Assembly (NCBI GenBank): GCA_015655585.1
Contig: JAATEV010000115.1
Coordinates: 1 to 64,000, forward strand
Direction: 5' to 3'
DNA from: Terriglobales bacterium
Lineage (GTDB): Bacteria > Acidobacteriota > Terriglobia > Terriglobales > Acidobacteriaceae
Length of the DNA: 64,000 nt
Shown here: positions 24,061 to 32,642 of the stretch, piece after piece
Numbering within the stretch: the first letter of the stretch is position 1
How the letters are laid out: each line of letters begins with the position of its first letter
The notes under the pieces: generated by a model
Database searches by the model: none
What the model was told of the DNA's origin: nothing
Seen by the model: the letters and a program-made list of their open reading frames with translations, nothing else
Program-made: the position numbers and the translations under genes

Positions 24061-26427
24061 ATGGATTATTCTACTCGCGATACTCTCCCCACCATGGCGG
24101 ACATCCCCCTCACCTCGGCAACACGCAAACGCATCCAGGTCAAAGGCGTCGTTCAGGGAGTCGGATTCCGTCCCTTCGTCTACAAACTGGCCCGATCGCT
24201 CGATCTCTCAGGACACGTCTTCAACTCCTCCTCTGGCGTCACAATTGAAATCGAAGGCCCCGAAGACTCCACAGAAAAATTTATTCAGCAACTCAGGCAG
24301 AATCCTCCGCAATTAGCGACAGTCTCAGAAATCAACATCTTCATCCTCGAAAACCGAGGAGACAAAGATTTTTCCATCCTGCCCAGCCGTGAAGAAGCAA
24401 ACGAGTTCGCCCTGGTCCCCCCGGACACCGGCACCTGCGAAGCCTGCTGGCGCGACTTCGGCGACCCTCTCAACCGCCGCTACGGCTATCCCTTCACCAA
24501 CTGCACTCACTGCGGCCCACGCTACACCATCATCCACGAAGTCCCCTACGACCGTGCAACGACGACCATGTCGGAGTTCACCATGTGCAGCGCCTGCCAG
24601 GCCGAATACGAAGACCCCGAGAGCCGCCGCTTCCACGCCCAGCCCAACGCCTGCGCAAGCTGCGGCCCCGCACTGGCCCTGCTCCCGCGCGGCTCCTCCC
24701 TTGCAGATGCATCCTTCACCAGCACGGACTCCCCCGCAATCATCCAACAAGCCCGGCAACTACTGCGCGAAGGAAAAATCCTAGCCATCAAAGGTCTAGG
24801 CGGCTTCCTCCTAGCCTGCGACGCCACCAACGACACCGCCGTATCCGAGCTGCGAAGGCGCAAACGCCGTCCCAACAAACCCTTCGCCCTCATGTACAGA
24901 GACATAGCCGCAGTAAAAAAACTCTGCGTCGTCTCCAACGAAGACGCCGCCGCGCTCCTCTCTCCAAGACGGCCCATCGTAGTCCTGCCCCGCAAAACAA
25001 AGACTCCACTCTCCCCCCACATCTCCCCCGGAGACAACACCGTAGGCGTAATGCTGCCCTACACGCCCCTGCATTACCTCTTATTCAGCGACTCCCCCGA
25101 AACCGACTCCGACTTCCTCGCACTCATCATGACCAGCGGCAACCTAAGCGAAGAGCCCATCGTCATCTCCAACGACGAGGCCCTCACTCACCTCGACAAC
25201 ATCGCCGACTGGTTTCTCCTCCACAATCGCAACATCGCCACCCGCGTAGACGACTCCGTAGTCCGCACCTACGCAGGCCGAGAACGCGTCTTGCGCCGCT
25301 CCCGAGGCTTCGTCCCCCAGGCCATCGATCTCGGAATCACCATGCAAGAGGTCATGGCCTTCGGAGGCGAACTGAAGAACACCTTCTGCCTCACAAAGAG
25401 CCGTTACGCCATCCTGAGCCAGCACATCGGAGACCTCGAAAACATCGAGACGATGCAGTTCTTTGAAGAGACCGCATTCAAAATGCAGCGCCTCTTCAAA
25501 ACCTCGCCCCGAATCGCCGCCTACGATCTTCACCCCGGCTACATGAGCACCCGCATGGCGCTGGCCTCCGGTTACGAGCACAAGATCGGCGTCCAGCATC
25601 ACCACGCTCACATCGCAAGCTGCATGGCGGAGAACCACCTGCAAGGCAAAGTCCTAGGCGTGGCCTTCGACGGCACCGGCTACGGCACCGACGGAGCCAT
25701 CTGGGGAGGCGAGTTTCTCGTAGCCGATTTCGCCGCATTCACACGCCGCGCCCACCTCCGCTACGTCCCTCTTCCCGGCGGAGACGCGGCAACACGGCAT
25801 CCCTGGCGCATGGCCCTGGCCTACCTGCGCGATACCTTCGGCCAGCATCTTCCACAAACTCTTCCCTGCTTTCAAAACATCCCCGAGAAGCAGTTCGATC
25901 TGGTAAACACCATGATCTCCCGCAAAATTAAAACCACGGAGACCTCCTCAAGCGGTCGTCTCTTCGATGCCGTCTCCGCCCTGCTCGGACTCGCCACAGA
26001 AGTCACCTTCGAAGGCCAAGCCGCCATCGCGCTCGAAGCAAACATCGCACAAGGAGTAACCCGGCGCTACGGCTTCCATATCGAAGAAGCCGAGCCAATG
26101 ATCCTCGATCTTCGACCAACGATAGAAGCTATCGTCCACGATCTCTCTTCAGGCAAGCCAAAGGAAGAAATAGCCGCCTGCTTCCACAACACCCTAAGCG
26201 CAGCCATCGTGGAGGTCTGCTGCCGCATCCGCACCACCGACAGCCTGAACCGCGTATGTCTCAGCGGAGGAACCTTCCAGAATCTCTACCTCCTCCATCA
26301 AACGACAACGGAGCTGCAACGCCGCAACTTTGAAGTCTTCCTCCACGCCGCAGTCCCGCCAAACGACGGCGGCCTGTCCCTCGGACAAGCCGTCATCGCA
26401 AGCGAGCGTTGGAAACAAGGCATGTAA
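24061..26427 (+). CDS. hypF: Carbamoyltransferase HypF
   Basis: 788 residues. HypF makes the carbamoyl-adenylate and transfers the carbamoyl group to HypE for synthesis of the cyanide ligands. The domains are in order: acylphosphatase (about 20-105, VKGVVQGVGFRPFVY), two zinc-finger pairs (CEACW...CTHCGP and CSACQ...CASCGP), YrdC-like (about 220-410, with LAIKGLGGFLLACDA and KRRPNKPFALMY), and the Kae1-like carbamoyltransferase part with HHHAHIASCMAEN and VAFDGTGYGTDG. It is complete. It is divergent from the main operon and so may be separately controlled. An in-frame ATG at 24094 is an alternative start. Confidence 0.97.
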   Translation: MDYSTRDTLPTMADIPLTSATRKRIQVKGVVQGVGFRPFVYKLARSLDLSGHVFNSSSGVTIEIEGPEDSTEKFIQQLRQNPPQLATVSEINIFILENRGDKDFSILPSREEANEFALVPPDTGTCEACWRDFGDPLNRRYGYPFTNCTHCGPRYTIIHEVPYDRATTTMSEFTMCSACQAEYEDPESRRFHAQPNACASCGPALALLPRGSSLADASFTSTDSPAIIQQARQLLREGKILAIKGLGGFLLACDATNDTAVSELRRRKRRPNKPFALMYRDIAAVKKLCVVSNEDAAALLSPRRPIVVLPRKTKTPLSPHISPGDNTVGVMLPYTPLHYLLFSDSPETDSDFLALIMTSGNLSEEPIVISNDEALTHLDNIADWFLLHNRNIATRVDDSVVRTYAGRERVLRRSRGFVPQAIDLGITMQEVMAFGGELKNTFCLTKSRYAILSQHIGDLENIETMQFFEETAFKMQRLFKTSPRIAAYDLHPGYMSTRMALASGYEHKIGVQHHHAHIASCMAENHLQGKVLGVAFDGTGYGTDGAIWGGEFLVADFAAFTRRAHLRYVPLPGGDAATRHPWRMALAYLRDTFGQHLPQTLPCFQNIPEKQFDLVNTMISRKIKTTETSSSGRLFDAVSALLGLATEVTFEGQAAIALEANIAQGVTRRYGFHIEEAEPMILDLRPTIEAIVHDLSSGKPKEEIAACFHNTLSAAIVEVCCRIRTTDSLNRVCLSGGTFQNLYLLHQTTTELQRRNFEVFLHAAVPPNDGGLSLGQAVIASERWKQGM

Positions 26428-26522
26428 AGAGCCGGTGCCGCAACTCACCGGCCCACACTATCAGAAGCCATACGATGACCGTACACAGTGGGAGAGGGCA
26501 AATCGGCCACCGCATGGACTCC

Positions 26523-27722
26523 CTATTTCGCCGTAACTAACAGCGAAACCCTTCGATTCTTCTCGCGTCCTGCTTCGGTCGCATTGTCCGCAACAGGATG
26601 CGCGTCTCCATAACCCTTTGCGTCGAGCCTCGCCTCATCAATCCCCCGCCCCCGCAGTTCGCGCATCACATCGTCCGCGCGGTTCTCCGACAGCTTCAGA
26701 TTGGCTTCCTCATCGCCGCTGTTATCCGTATAGCCGCCAATCCTGGCCCTGACCTTCGGATAAGCCTTCAGAACAGCCGCAATGTTCCGCAACTGCTCCA
26801 GCGACGACGCCTTCAGCGTAGCCAGCCCCGCATCGAAGGTAAGCCGGTCGAAGTCGAACCACGTAGCTCTATCCACCGGCTTCGTCCTGTCCTCGATGAA
26901 ATCAATCAGCCTGTTCTCGATCCCCAACCGCGGGATATGCAGCGTCGTCCCATTCGGAAGCCGACGCTCAACAAACTCTCCCGGCGACCACGGAGCCGGC
27001 GTTGCGGCCTGCACCACGGAAGACGTCACAAGCTGTTGCCGCGGATTGTAACCACGAAAGATCGACCACCCCAGCAGCGCCAGTGCCAGCAGTCCAATCA
27101 ACGGGATCGACGCCCTCACCCTGCCGTAGTCGTTCTCCTTCGATATCGGCTTGCCATCAATCGAGGAGACAGACGAACCGGAAAGCAGGCTGCCCAAACC
27201 AGGGGGAAGCGCCCTCTGAATCCTGGCCGCTTCCAGATAAATCATGCTCGAAAAGGACGCTACATCCAGATTCCGGTCCTCTATCTGCTGCCCCAGGAAG
27301 CCCGCCGTCAGCGGCGCGGCCAGCGCCATCAACTCGTCTCCGGCAAACGCCCCAAGCCCGGCGTGGTTCTCCACCAGGTATTCAATCGACTTCTGCCGAT
27401 CGCCAAACGCCATCGACGCCAGTCTCGTCCCTTGCTCAGAAGTAAAAGAAGGACTCGCGCCCGTGGCCAGATAAGGAAGATGGCTCAGGACGCAGCTCAT
27501 ATTCGATCTACGCACCACGTTGAAGAGCTGCATCATAAAGCCGGGCTCGCCCACATGGTGCGCGATTCCGCCAATCAGCGTCGCAACGCTCATATCGATT
27601 CCGTCTTGGACCGCGAACGAGGACTCCCCAAGCCTCAATGCCAGAGAGCTTATGACCTGCGAAGGCACCAGACGCGTGATCGAGTCGACGATTGAGTTCA
27701 TCCTGACCGCTTCCCTTGGCAT
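26523..27722 (-). CDS. DUF937-OmpA fusion envelope protein
   Basis: About 399 residues. The N-terminal half (MNSIVDSITRLVPSQVISSLAL..., to about residue 180) resembles DUF937. A transmembrane helix follows (IPLIGLLALALLGWSIF), then an OmpA-like peptidoglycan-binding domain with FDRLTFDAGLATL, the GYTDNSGDEEANLKLSENRADDV motif (split here as GYTDNSGDEE and NLKLSENRADDV) and GYGDAHPVADN. It should anchor the cell wall to the inner membrane. The ATG at 27720-27722 has a strong AAGGAGG; in-frame alternatives at 27854 and 27701 exist. It is divergent from the ECF sigma gene and has a matching promoter, so it is likely a target of that sigma factor. Confidence 0.82.
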   Translation of the reverse strand: MPREAVRMNSIVDSITRLVPSQVISSLALRLGESSFAVQDGIDMSVATLIGGIAHHVGEPGFMMQLFNVVRRSNMSCVLSHLPYLATGASPSFTSEQGTRLASMAFGDRQKSIEYLVENHAGLGAFAGDELMALAAPLTAGFLGQQIEDRNLDVASFSSMIYLEAARIQRALPPGLGSLLSGSSVSSIDGKPISKENDYGRVRASIPLIGLLALALLGWSIFRGYNPRQQLVTSSVVQAATPAPWSPGEFVERRLPNGTTLHIPRLGIENRLIDFIEDRTKPVDRATWFDFDRLTFDAGLATLKASSLEQLRNIAAVLKAYPKVRARIGGYTDNSGDEEANLKLSENRADDVMRELRGRGIDEARLDAKGYGDAHPVADNATEAGREKNRRVSLLVTAK

Positions 27723-27925
27723 TTCCAACCTCCTTAGCAGCGCTGCAACCACGAAAACCTGCATCAGCCGGAGATACCCTGTCCCGGCCAGGCTCGCAGG
27801 CAACCACGTCGGTTGCGGCGCCGATGGCTGCTCCTGCGGCCGGACCGGAGACATTGCTCCCCGAGAACAAAATCACGGGCCCCTTCTACTGGAGGGATTT
27901 TTCTCCTGATTTTGCCCTTCACTCA

Positions 27926-27956
27926 TCAAGACAACCGTCCCGGACGGAAAGTCACA
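27926..27956 (-). promoter_or_regulatory. Candidate ECF-sigma promoter, site B (for the DUF937-OmpA gene)
   Basis: On the minus strand: TGTGACTTTC (27947-27956), 14 bases, GTCTTGA (27926-27932). It has the same boxes and spacer length as site A at 9512-9542 and lies upstream of the ompA-like gene, leaving a leader of about 200 bases to the preferred start codon. Confidence 0.6.
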
Positions 27957-27999
27957 TCGGGATCACTTTTTTCGAGGGAATAAGAAAAATACCGCGCAC

Positions 28000-28029
28000 G
28001 TGACATTCTCACCGCCGGAAATGTCTTTA
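28000..28029 (+). promoter_or_regulatory. Candidate ECF-sigma promoter, site C (sigma autoregulation)
   Basis: GTGACATTC (28000-28008), a 14-base spacer, GTCTTTA (28023-28029), on the plus strand 22 bases before the sigma gene. Compared with sites A and B each box has one change while the spacing is identical. This is the expected arrangement for an autoregulated ECF sigma factor; the assignment is inference. Confidence 0.6.
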
Positions 28030-28051
28030 AAAGAGTGGGGAAAGTTATGAG

Positions 28052-28693
28052 ATGCTAAGACTGATTATGAACAGCTCTTCCGCCGGCTGGGCCAGCCCGA
28101 CTTCCGATTCAGATGAAGAACTCCTGATGCAGGCGCTGAATGCGCCGGAAGGCGATCTTCGTGCCTTCGAGAAACTGGTCCTGCGCTACCAGAAGCGAGT
28201 CGTCGCCAACTGCCGCAGTATCACCCGCGACTCCAGCATCGCCGAGGACCTGGCCCAGGAAGTCCTCGTAAAAGTCTTCTTCGGCCTCAAGGGATTCGAA
28301 AGAAAATCCTCCTTCGGACGCTGGCTGCAACGGATTAAAATCAACCACTGCCTGAACCACATCAAGAAACAGGGCGGACGCTCCTTCGTCGAAGTAGGAG
28401 ACCCCGAGGTAGACGAATACGATGAGCTTAAAGTCAAGGTAACGGCGGAGCAGATGGCAGGAACCATCAGCGAACGGAAGATCATCAGCACCGTGCTGGA
28501 GTCGATGCCGAGCACCCTCAGGATTCCGCTGGTCCTCTGCGACATGGATGAGCTGTCGTATGAAGAGGTATCGCAGTCTTTAGGAATCGGCCTCTCAGCA
28601 ACCAAGATGCGAATCAAGCGGGCTCGCGAAGAGTTCAGGACCCGCTACGAAAAAGCGCAGGCTTTTGGCACGGCAGCAGCGGGGGGACGATGA
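28052..28693 (+). CDS. ECF-family RNA polymerase sigma factor
   Basis: 213 residues. Sigma region 2 (about 35-100) includes FEKLVLRYQKRVVANCRS and AEDLAQEVLVKVFFGLKGF; region 4 (about 150-200) includes LRIPLVLCDMDELSYEEVSQSLGI and ATKMRIKRAREEFR. There is no region 3, so it is an extracytoplasmic-function sigma. Its own upstream promoter and that of the divergent ompA-like gene share the same two-box motif. The next gene overlaps its stop codon (ATGA). No zinc-finger anti-sigma is adjacent; the short overlapping gene lacks the His-Cys motif, so control may be unusual. Confidence 0.92.
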   Translation: MLRLIMNSSSAGWASPTSDSDEELLMQALNAPEGDLRAFEKLVLRYQKRVVANCRSITRDSSIAEDLAQEVLVKVFFGLKGFERKSSFGRWLQRIKINHCLNHIKKQGGRSFVEVGDPEVDEYDELKVKVTAEQMAGTISERKIISTVLESMPSTLRIPLVLCDMDELSYEEVSQSLGIGLSATKMRIKRAREEFRTRYEKAQAFGTAAAGGR

Positions 28694-28953
28694 GCGACGA
28701 CCCCATGGATTCAGGAAGCAACAACGCCGAAGAGATCGATCCCGGAGAGCCCATCGCCGTATTGGCCGGGTTCGAGCACGATGTCTCCACCGGCCTCGTC
28801 GCCCGCATTCGCCGTACCATCGGCCGCCGCACCACCGCGGCACAGGTCACCAACTTTGCCTTCGACATGCCCTTCGCCATCTTCAAGGAATTCTGGCTTG
28901 TCGTCATGGAATTGCTCAACACGCAGAAAACGGGAAAGGATGCCGGGAGATGA
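28690..28953 (+). CDS. Small protein between the ECF sigma and MscS-like genes
   Basis: 87 residues, acidic at the N-terminus (EEIDPGEPIAVLAGFEHD), basic in the middle (GLVARIRRTIGRRTTA), and hydrophobic at the end (FAIFKEFWLVVMELL). It is coupled on both sides by ATGA overlaps, to the sigma gene and to the channel gene. Its position is that of an anti-sigma factor, but it lacks the HxxxCxxC zinc motif and a clear membrane helix. It could be a non-zinc regulator of the sigma factor; this is a guess from position. Confidence 0.72.
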   Translation: MSDDPMDSGSNNAEEIDPGEPIAVLAGFEHDVSTGLVARIRRTIGRRTTAAQVTNFAFDMPFAIFKEFWLVVMELLNTQKTGKDAGR

Positions 28954-29762
28954 AAGAAAAGCTTTTTGCAGCATTTGCCAACCTGGGAAACTCGGTTGTC
29001 TCTGCTCTGCCCAAGGTAGTCGTAGGAATTCTGATGGTGATCGCAGGTCTGGTCTTCGCCAAGATCATCGAGATCGTATTGCGCACCATGCTTGTTCGTC
29101 TGCGCTTCGACAATCTCATGGAGAAGGCTGGCATCGACAAGGCCCTGCAAAGAATCGGCCTGCGGCAACAGCTCAACCTCTTCCTCCCCAAGCTCGCTTA
29201 TTTTCTGGTCCTGTTCCTGCTCGCTAAAACGGTCAGTGATGCACTCGGCCTGGGAGCCATCTCCAACGCCATCGGGGCCTTCTTCTCCTACCTGCCGAAC
29301 ATCGTCGCGGCCCTCCTCCTTCTTATCCTCGGAACGACCGTAGGCCAGTTCGCCGGACAGATGGTAACGCAGGCGGCGGAAAGCTCCGGCATCGACTCCG
29401 CCCCCACCCTGGGGAAATTGGTGTCATCCCTGATCGTCTTCATCGTAGCCATGATGGCGATAGCCCAGTTGAAGATCGATACGGAGATGATCCGAATCGT
29501 AACCAGCTTCTTCCTCGGAGCAGGAGCTCTCGCCTTCGGACTCTCATTCGGACTGGGCACGCGAGACATAGTACGCAACATCATCACCGGCTTTTACGCC
29601 CGCAAGATTCTGGCCGTAGGCAAGCCCCTTGAGATCGCAGGACAGAGCGGCACCCTCACCGCAATCACCGCAACCCACACCATCCTCGACCACAACGGCC
29701 ACGACATCCTCGTAGCAAACTCCAACCTTCTGGAACAAACAAGCAAACAGAACAGAGAATAG
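28950..29762 (+). CDS. MscS-like small conductance channel/conserved TM-helix protein
   Basis: 270 residues. A first transmembrane helix (VVVGILMVIAGLVFAKII) is followed by pairs of helices (LPKLAYFLVLFLLAKTV; NIVAALLLLILGTTVGQFA; LVSSLIVFIVAMMAIAQL; FFLGAGALAFGLSFGLG). The last helix with its Gly/Ala pattern followed by GTRDIVRNIITGFYARK is the pore-to-beta-domain region of MscS-type channels (family with conserved TM-helix repeats). The short C-terminal beta domain ends soon after. A role in osmotic or envelope-stress release is inferred, in line with control by the adjacent sigma factor. Confidence 0.82.
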   Translation: MKEKLFAAFANLGNSVVSALPKVVVGILMVIAGLVFAKIIEIVLRTMLVRLRFDNLMEKAGIDKALQRIGLRQQLNLFLPKLAYFLVLFLLAKTVSDALGLGAISNAIGAFFSYLPNIVAALLLLILGTTVGQFAGQMVTQAAESSGIDSAPTLGKLVSSLIVFIVAMMAIAQLKIDTEMIRIVTSFFLGAGALAFGLSFGLGTRDIVRNIITGFYARKILAVGKPLEIAGQSGTLTAITATHTILDHNGHDILVANSNLLEQTSKQNRE

Positions 29763-30092
29763 AAACCTCTGCTCCTGCCATCGCTGTTGTCATGCCACCC
29801 TCAACCAGCTCAAATGGGGTCCGGCTTCATCGTTGTGAAGCCGCCCCCGGCTTTGCTGGCGGGGGCGGTGGGCATTCGCGCAAAGCGCGAACCGCTTTCT
29901 CTCACCCCGCCCCAACTCCGTCGTTTCGACCGGAGCAGCGCAGCTTCATCGCGCTGCGAAGCGGAGAAATCCGCTTCTCCACCCATACCCCACCCAAGCC
30001 CATAAGCTCCTACAGGCATCGAACCTGCTCGACCGCATCCAGCACGCAGCCACAAAAAAGCCTGTTCCAGCCACAATTTACCAGCCCTCTGA
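29763..30092. repeat. Intergenic repeat island 2: clustered stem-loops
   Basis: This stretch has no credible gene. It contains perfect short hairpins such as TTCGCGC-AAA-GCGCGAA (near 29876-29893) and AAGCGGA-GAAA-TCCGCTT (near 29960-29978), and a GCAGC...GCTGC pair near 29940-29960, preceded by a TTG-rich tag CGCTGTTGTC near 29782. The organisation (tag then hairpins) is that of the islands at 2.7-3.1 kb and 61.8-61.9 kb. Confidence 0.6.
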
Positions 30093-30383
30093 CCACGCAC
30101 TTTTCCGTATCGGGTAAGATACAAAACTCTCCAATATCTCCGACTGCTCAACCCCACCTGGATAGCGGACGACCGCCGCGACGACACCGTTCCCGGCACA
30201 GTCTTCGTCTTCGAACGATGGAAAAACCGCGCCAATCGCGACTATTTCGTCCATACCTGGCTGACCGTCCAGCCCCTCGAACAGATGCGCAACGCCACCC
30301 CCGCTCACCACCGGCAACCCATCCATCCGCATCCCACTCTTCCAGCGCGGATACAGCCAAAAAGATTTTCCCTGCCCGCCTGA
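30093..30383 (+). pseudogene. Possible gene remnant without start codon
   Basis: An open frame of 97 codons with strongly C-ending codon use like the real genes here but without a usable start: it is bounded by a stop at 30090-30092 and ends at TGA 30381-30383. The translation around 30160-30280 looks protein-like (DDTVPGTVFVFERW, then NRDYFVHTWLTVQPLEQM). No family is recognised. It may be the 3' remnant of a decayed gene, or chance. Confidence 0.3.
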
Positions 30384-30465
30384 AGACTTATCACGCACAC
30401 TAACCAACGCAATATCAACCAGATAAACCTAAAACCTAAAGATCCGTCTCCATAATCCCACCCAC

Positions 30466-30504
30466 AAAAAAGCCCGCTCCCCCAAATTCCAGGAACGGGC
30501 TTTT
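30466..30504 (-). terminator. Rho-independent-type terminator of the secreted propeller gene
   Basis: AAAAGCCCGCTCC (ending 30480) and GGAACGGGCTTTT (30492-30504) form a 13-bp stem with one G-T pair and an 11-base loop. On the minus strand it ends in a run of T, 19 bases beyond the stop codon of the gene at 30523-31413. Confidence 0.8.
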
Positions 30505-30522
30505 CCAGTCATATTCTTCCAA

Positions 30523-31413
30523 CTACTTAGGCATAGGAACCGACTCCGCCTTACCAACCCCACGCTCAGTAAACCAAAGCGTATCGCCTGCAGGCTCCAC
30601 GCCGGTAGGCGTCTTAAGTCCATCTTTAACAACAGTTACGCTCCCCTTGTCCCCATTGATGGTGATAGCAGTGATCTTCCCGCTACCATTCTCCGCAACA
30701 AAAAGCTTTCCATTCGCCGCCCGCATTCCATCCGGCCCCTTCACCGGCTGGTCCATCCAGATATCCACGGGCTGCCCCGGCTTACCGGACGCATCCACGG
30801 GGATGCGGTAAAGCTTATTAAAAATCACATTATTCACGTAAAGCGTTCCATTCAGGAAGGTTATGCCGTCAATGCCCATAAGCACCCGGCTCTCCAGAAA
30901 GAGCTCGGCCGTGGAGGCCCCAGCCGCCAGCCTGTAGATCCTGCTGGTGGCTGTATCGCTGATATACAAGGCTTTATCCGGCCCAATCGCAAAATCATTG
31001 CAAGTAGTGTTGTCCCCCGGCAGGTTCCAGCGGACCTTCGGCGCACCGGTGGTAAGGTCAAATCCTCTCAGCGAGGTATGCCGCTGCGCCGGAGTCGTGT
31101 TGGGCACAGGCGTCAACTGACACGTCCACAGCGTATTGCTGGAGCCATCCGCCAGCATCCCAAAGAAAAACGTCCCGGCCCCTTCCGCACTGGCATCAAT
31201 AAATTTCTCCGCAGTAGACGACCCCGGACGCACCTTATAGACGAACGGCGAGCTGGCGCTGCCAACGATCAGCACGCCGCCCGGCGCCACAGTCAGACTT
31301 TCCGGCTGCGATTTCGCATCGCCGATCAGGATGTCGGCTGCTGCCGCAACCTGCGTAAAACTCACGACCAGGGCAAGTCCGGTTGCGAAACGCCGAGCAT
31401 TCGAAATAAACAT
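30523..31413 (-). CDS. Secreted SMP-30/NHL-like beta-propeller protein
   Basis: 296 residues. A signal peptide (ARRFATGLALVVSFTQVAAAAD) directs export. The body shows repeated propeller strands such as ESLTVAPGGVLIVGS, DFAIGPDKALYISDTATSRIYRL, LYVNNVIFNKLYRIPVD and ANGKLFVAENGSGKITAI. It resembles the SMP-30/gluconolactonase-like group of secreted proteins; the calcium/lactonase residues cannot be confirmed from this reading. The ATG at 31411-31413 has GAGGAG upstream. A clear terminator follows, so it is monocistronic. Confidence 0.75.
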   Translation of the reverse strand: MFISNARRFATGLALVVSFTQVAAAADILIGDAKSQPESLTVAPGGVLIVGSASSPFVYKVRPGSSTAEKFIDASAEGAGTFFFGMLADGSSNTLWTCQLTPVPNTTPAQRHTSLRGFDLTTGAPKVRWNLPGDNTTCNDFAIGPDKALYISDTATSRIYRLAAGASTAELFLESRVLMGIDGITFLNGTLYVNNVIFNKLYRIPVDASGKPGQPVDIWMDQPVKGPDGMRAANGKLFVAENGSGKITAITINGDKGSVTVVKDGLKTPTGVEPAGDTLWFTERGVGKAESVPMPK

Positions 31414-31609
31414 CGTCAAGTCTCCTCAGATAGAAATCGGGTGGAAATAAACAACTGAAGTCAGGTTTGATTGGCCGGTTCAGTATACGGAATAAGAAGC
31501 CAGCCTCTCATGAAGAAGTCCGCTCAATCGCAGGAAAGTTCCGGACAAATGCACAAGTTTGGCCGCCACCTGAAACGAAATTATATGATTTGAATCGAGA
31601 TAGATACGC

Positions 31610-32533
31610 ATGATCCTCCGGCATCTCGAATTTCTTACAGTCCTGGCACGAGAAAAGCATTTTGCGCGAGCGGCTGTCTGCTGTCACGTAACCCAATCCA
31701 CGCTCTCCGCAGGGATCAAGCAGATGGAAGAGAGCCTCGGTGTCCTTCTGGTCGACCGTGGACAACGCTTCATAGGCTTGACCCCGGAAGGAGAAAAGGT
31801 CCTTGAATGGGCGAAGCACGTCATTGTGGACTACGAGAGCCTGCAACAGAACCTCTCCGAGATGCGGCGAGGACTGGCAGGATATTTGAAGATCGGAGCG
31901 ATACCAGTCACGCTACCGGTGATCTCCATGCTCACAACACCGTTTGCCAAGCGTCATCCCCATACCCACACCGTCATCCGCAGCCTGACCTCCATTGAGA
32001 TTCAAAGAGGCATCGACGAACTCACACTCGACATCGGAATGACGTACCTCGACAACGAGCCTCTAGCCAGAGTCCGCCGACTCCAGTTGTACTCCGAACA
32101 CTATATCTTTCTGACTCGCCAAAATCCGAGTCTGGGAGACCGCAAAACGATTCCATGGGCAGAAGCAGCGAACTATCCTCTTTGTCTGCTGACCTCCGAC
32201 ATGCAGAATCGCAGGATCATCGATACGCACTTCCACGAGGCCGGAGCGGAAGTCAATGCTGCCATCGAAACAAATTCCCTCATTACCCTGTGGTCTCATC
32301 TGAAGTTTGGCCAGTGGTCCACCGTTGTGCCGAATTCTTTTCTTTCACTCATCGGCAACGTCGATGGACTCGTTGCGCTCACACTCGTCGAACCCGAAGC
32401 ATCGCACGTCGTCGGCCTCGTCGCTTCGGATCGTGATCCTCTGCCTCCCGTAGCCCGCGCCTTTCTCGACCTGGCCAAACAAGCGAATCTTCACGAAGAG
32501 ATCACCCGGCAACTCGCACATCTGCACCTGTGA
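31610..32533 (+). CDS. LysR-family transcriptional regulator (CynR-like)
   Basis: 307 residues. The N-terminal winged helix reads LRHLEFLTVLAREKHFARAAVCCHVTQ then STLSAGIKQMEESLGVLLVDR, here split; the effector-binding domain follows from about residue 90. It is upstream of, and in the same direction as, formate dehydrogenase and cyanase genes, so it probably activates them in response to a small C1/N1 compound such as cyanate or formate. That is inference from position, as LysR regulators named CynR do so for cyanase in other bacteria. Confidence 0.88.
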   Translation: MILRHLEFLTVLAREKHFARAAVCCHVTQSTLSAGIKQMEESLGVLLVDRGQRFIGLTPEGEKVLEWAKHVIVDYESLQQNLSEMRRGLAGYLKIGAIPVTLPVISMLTTPFAKRHPHTHTVIRSLTSIEIQRGIDELTLDIGMTYLDNEPLARVRRLQLYSEHYIFLTRQNPSLGDRKTIPWAEAANYPLCLLTSDMQNRRIIDTHFHEAGAEVNAAIETNSLITLWSHLKFGQWSTVVPNSFLSLIGNVDGLVALTLVEPEASHVVGLVASDRDPLPPVARAFLDLAKQANLHEEITRQLAHLHL

Positions 32534-32642
32534 TTCACCAAGCCGTAATGATGATCGATAACTTCGATTACCCCATTGAAGACCTTTGTTTGACCATCGT
32601 TGTTCCCATTTGAGAGTGTTGTTTCCGTAATTGGAGGAAACA

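Noticed and set aside
29792-30403. 203-codon plus-strand frame in the repeat island
   Set aside because: Ser/Pro/Arg-rich, built of the hairpin repeats, with no ribosome site or family similarity.
30078-30407. 109-codon minus-strand frame opposite the possible remnant
   Set aside because: Its codon third positions do not show the C-bias of genes here, while the opposite frame does.
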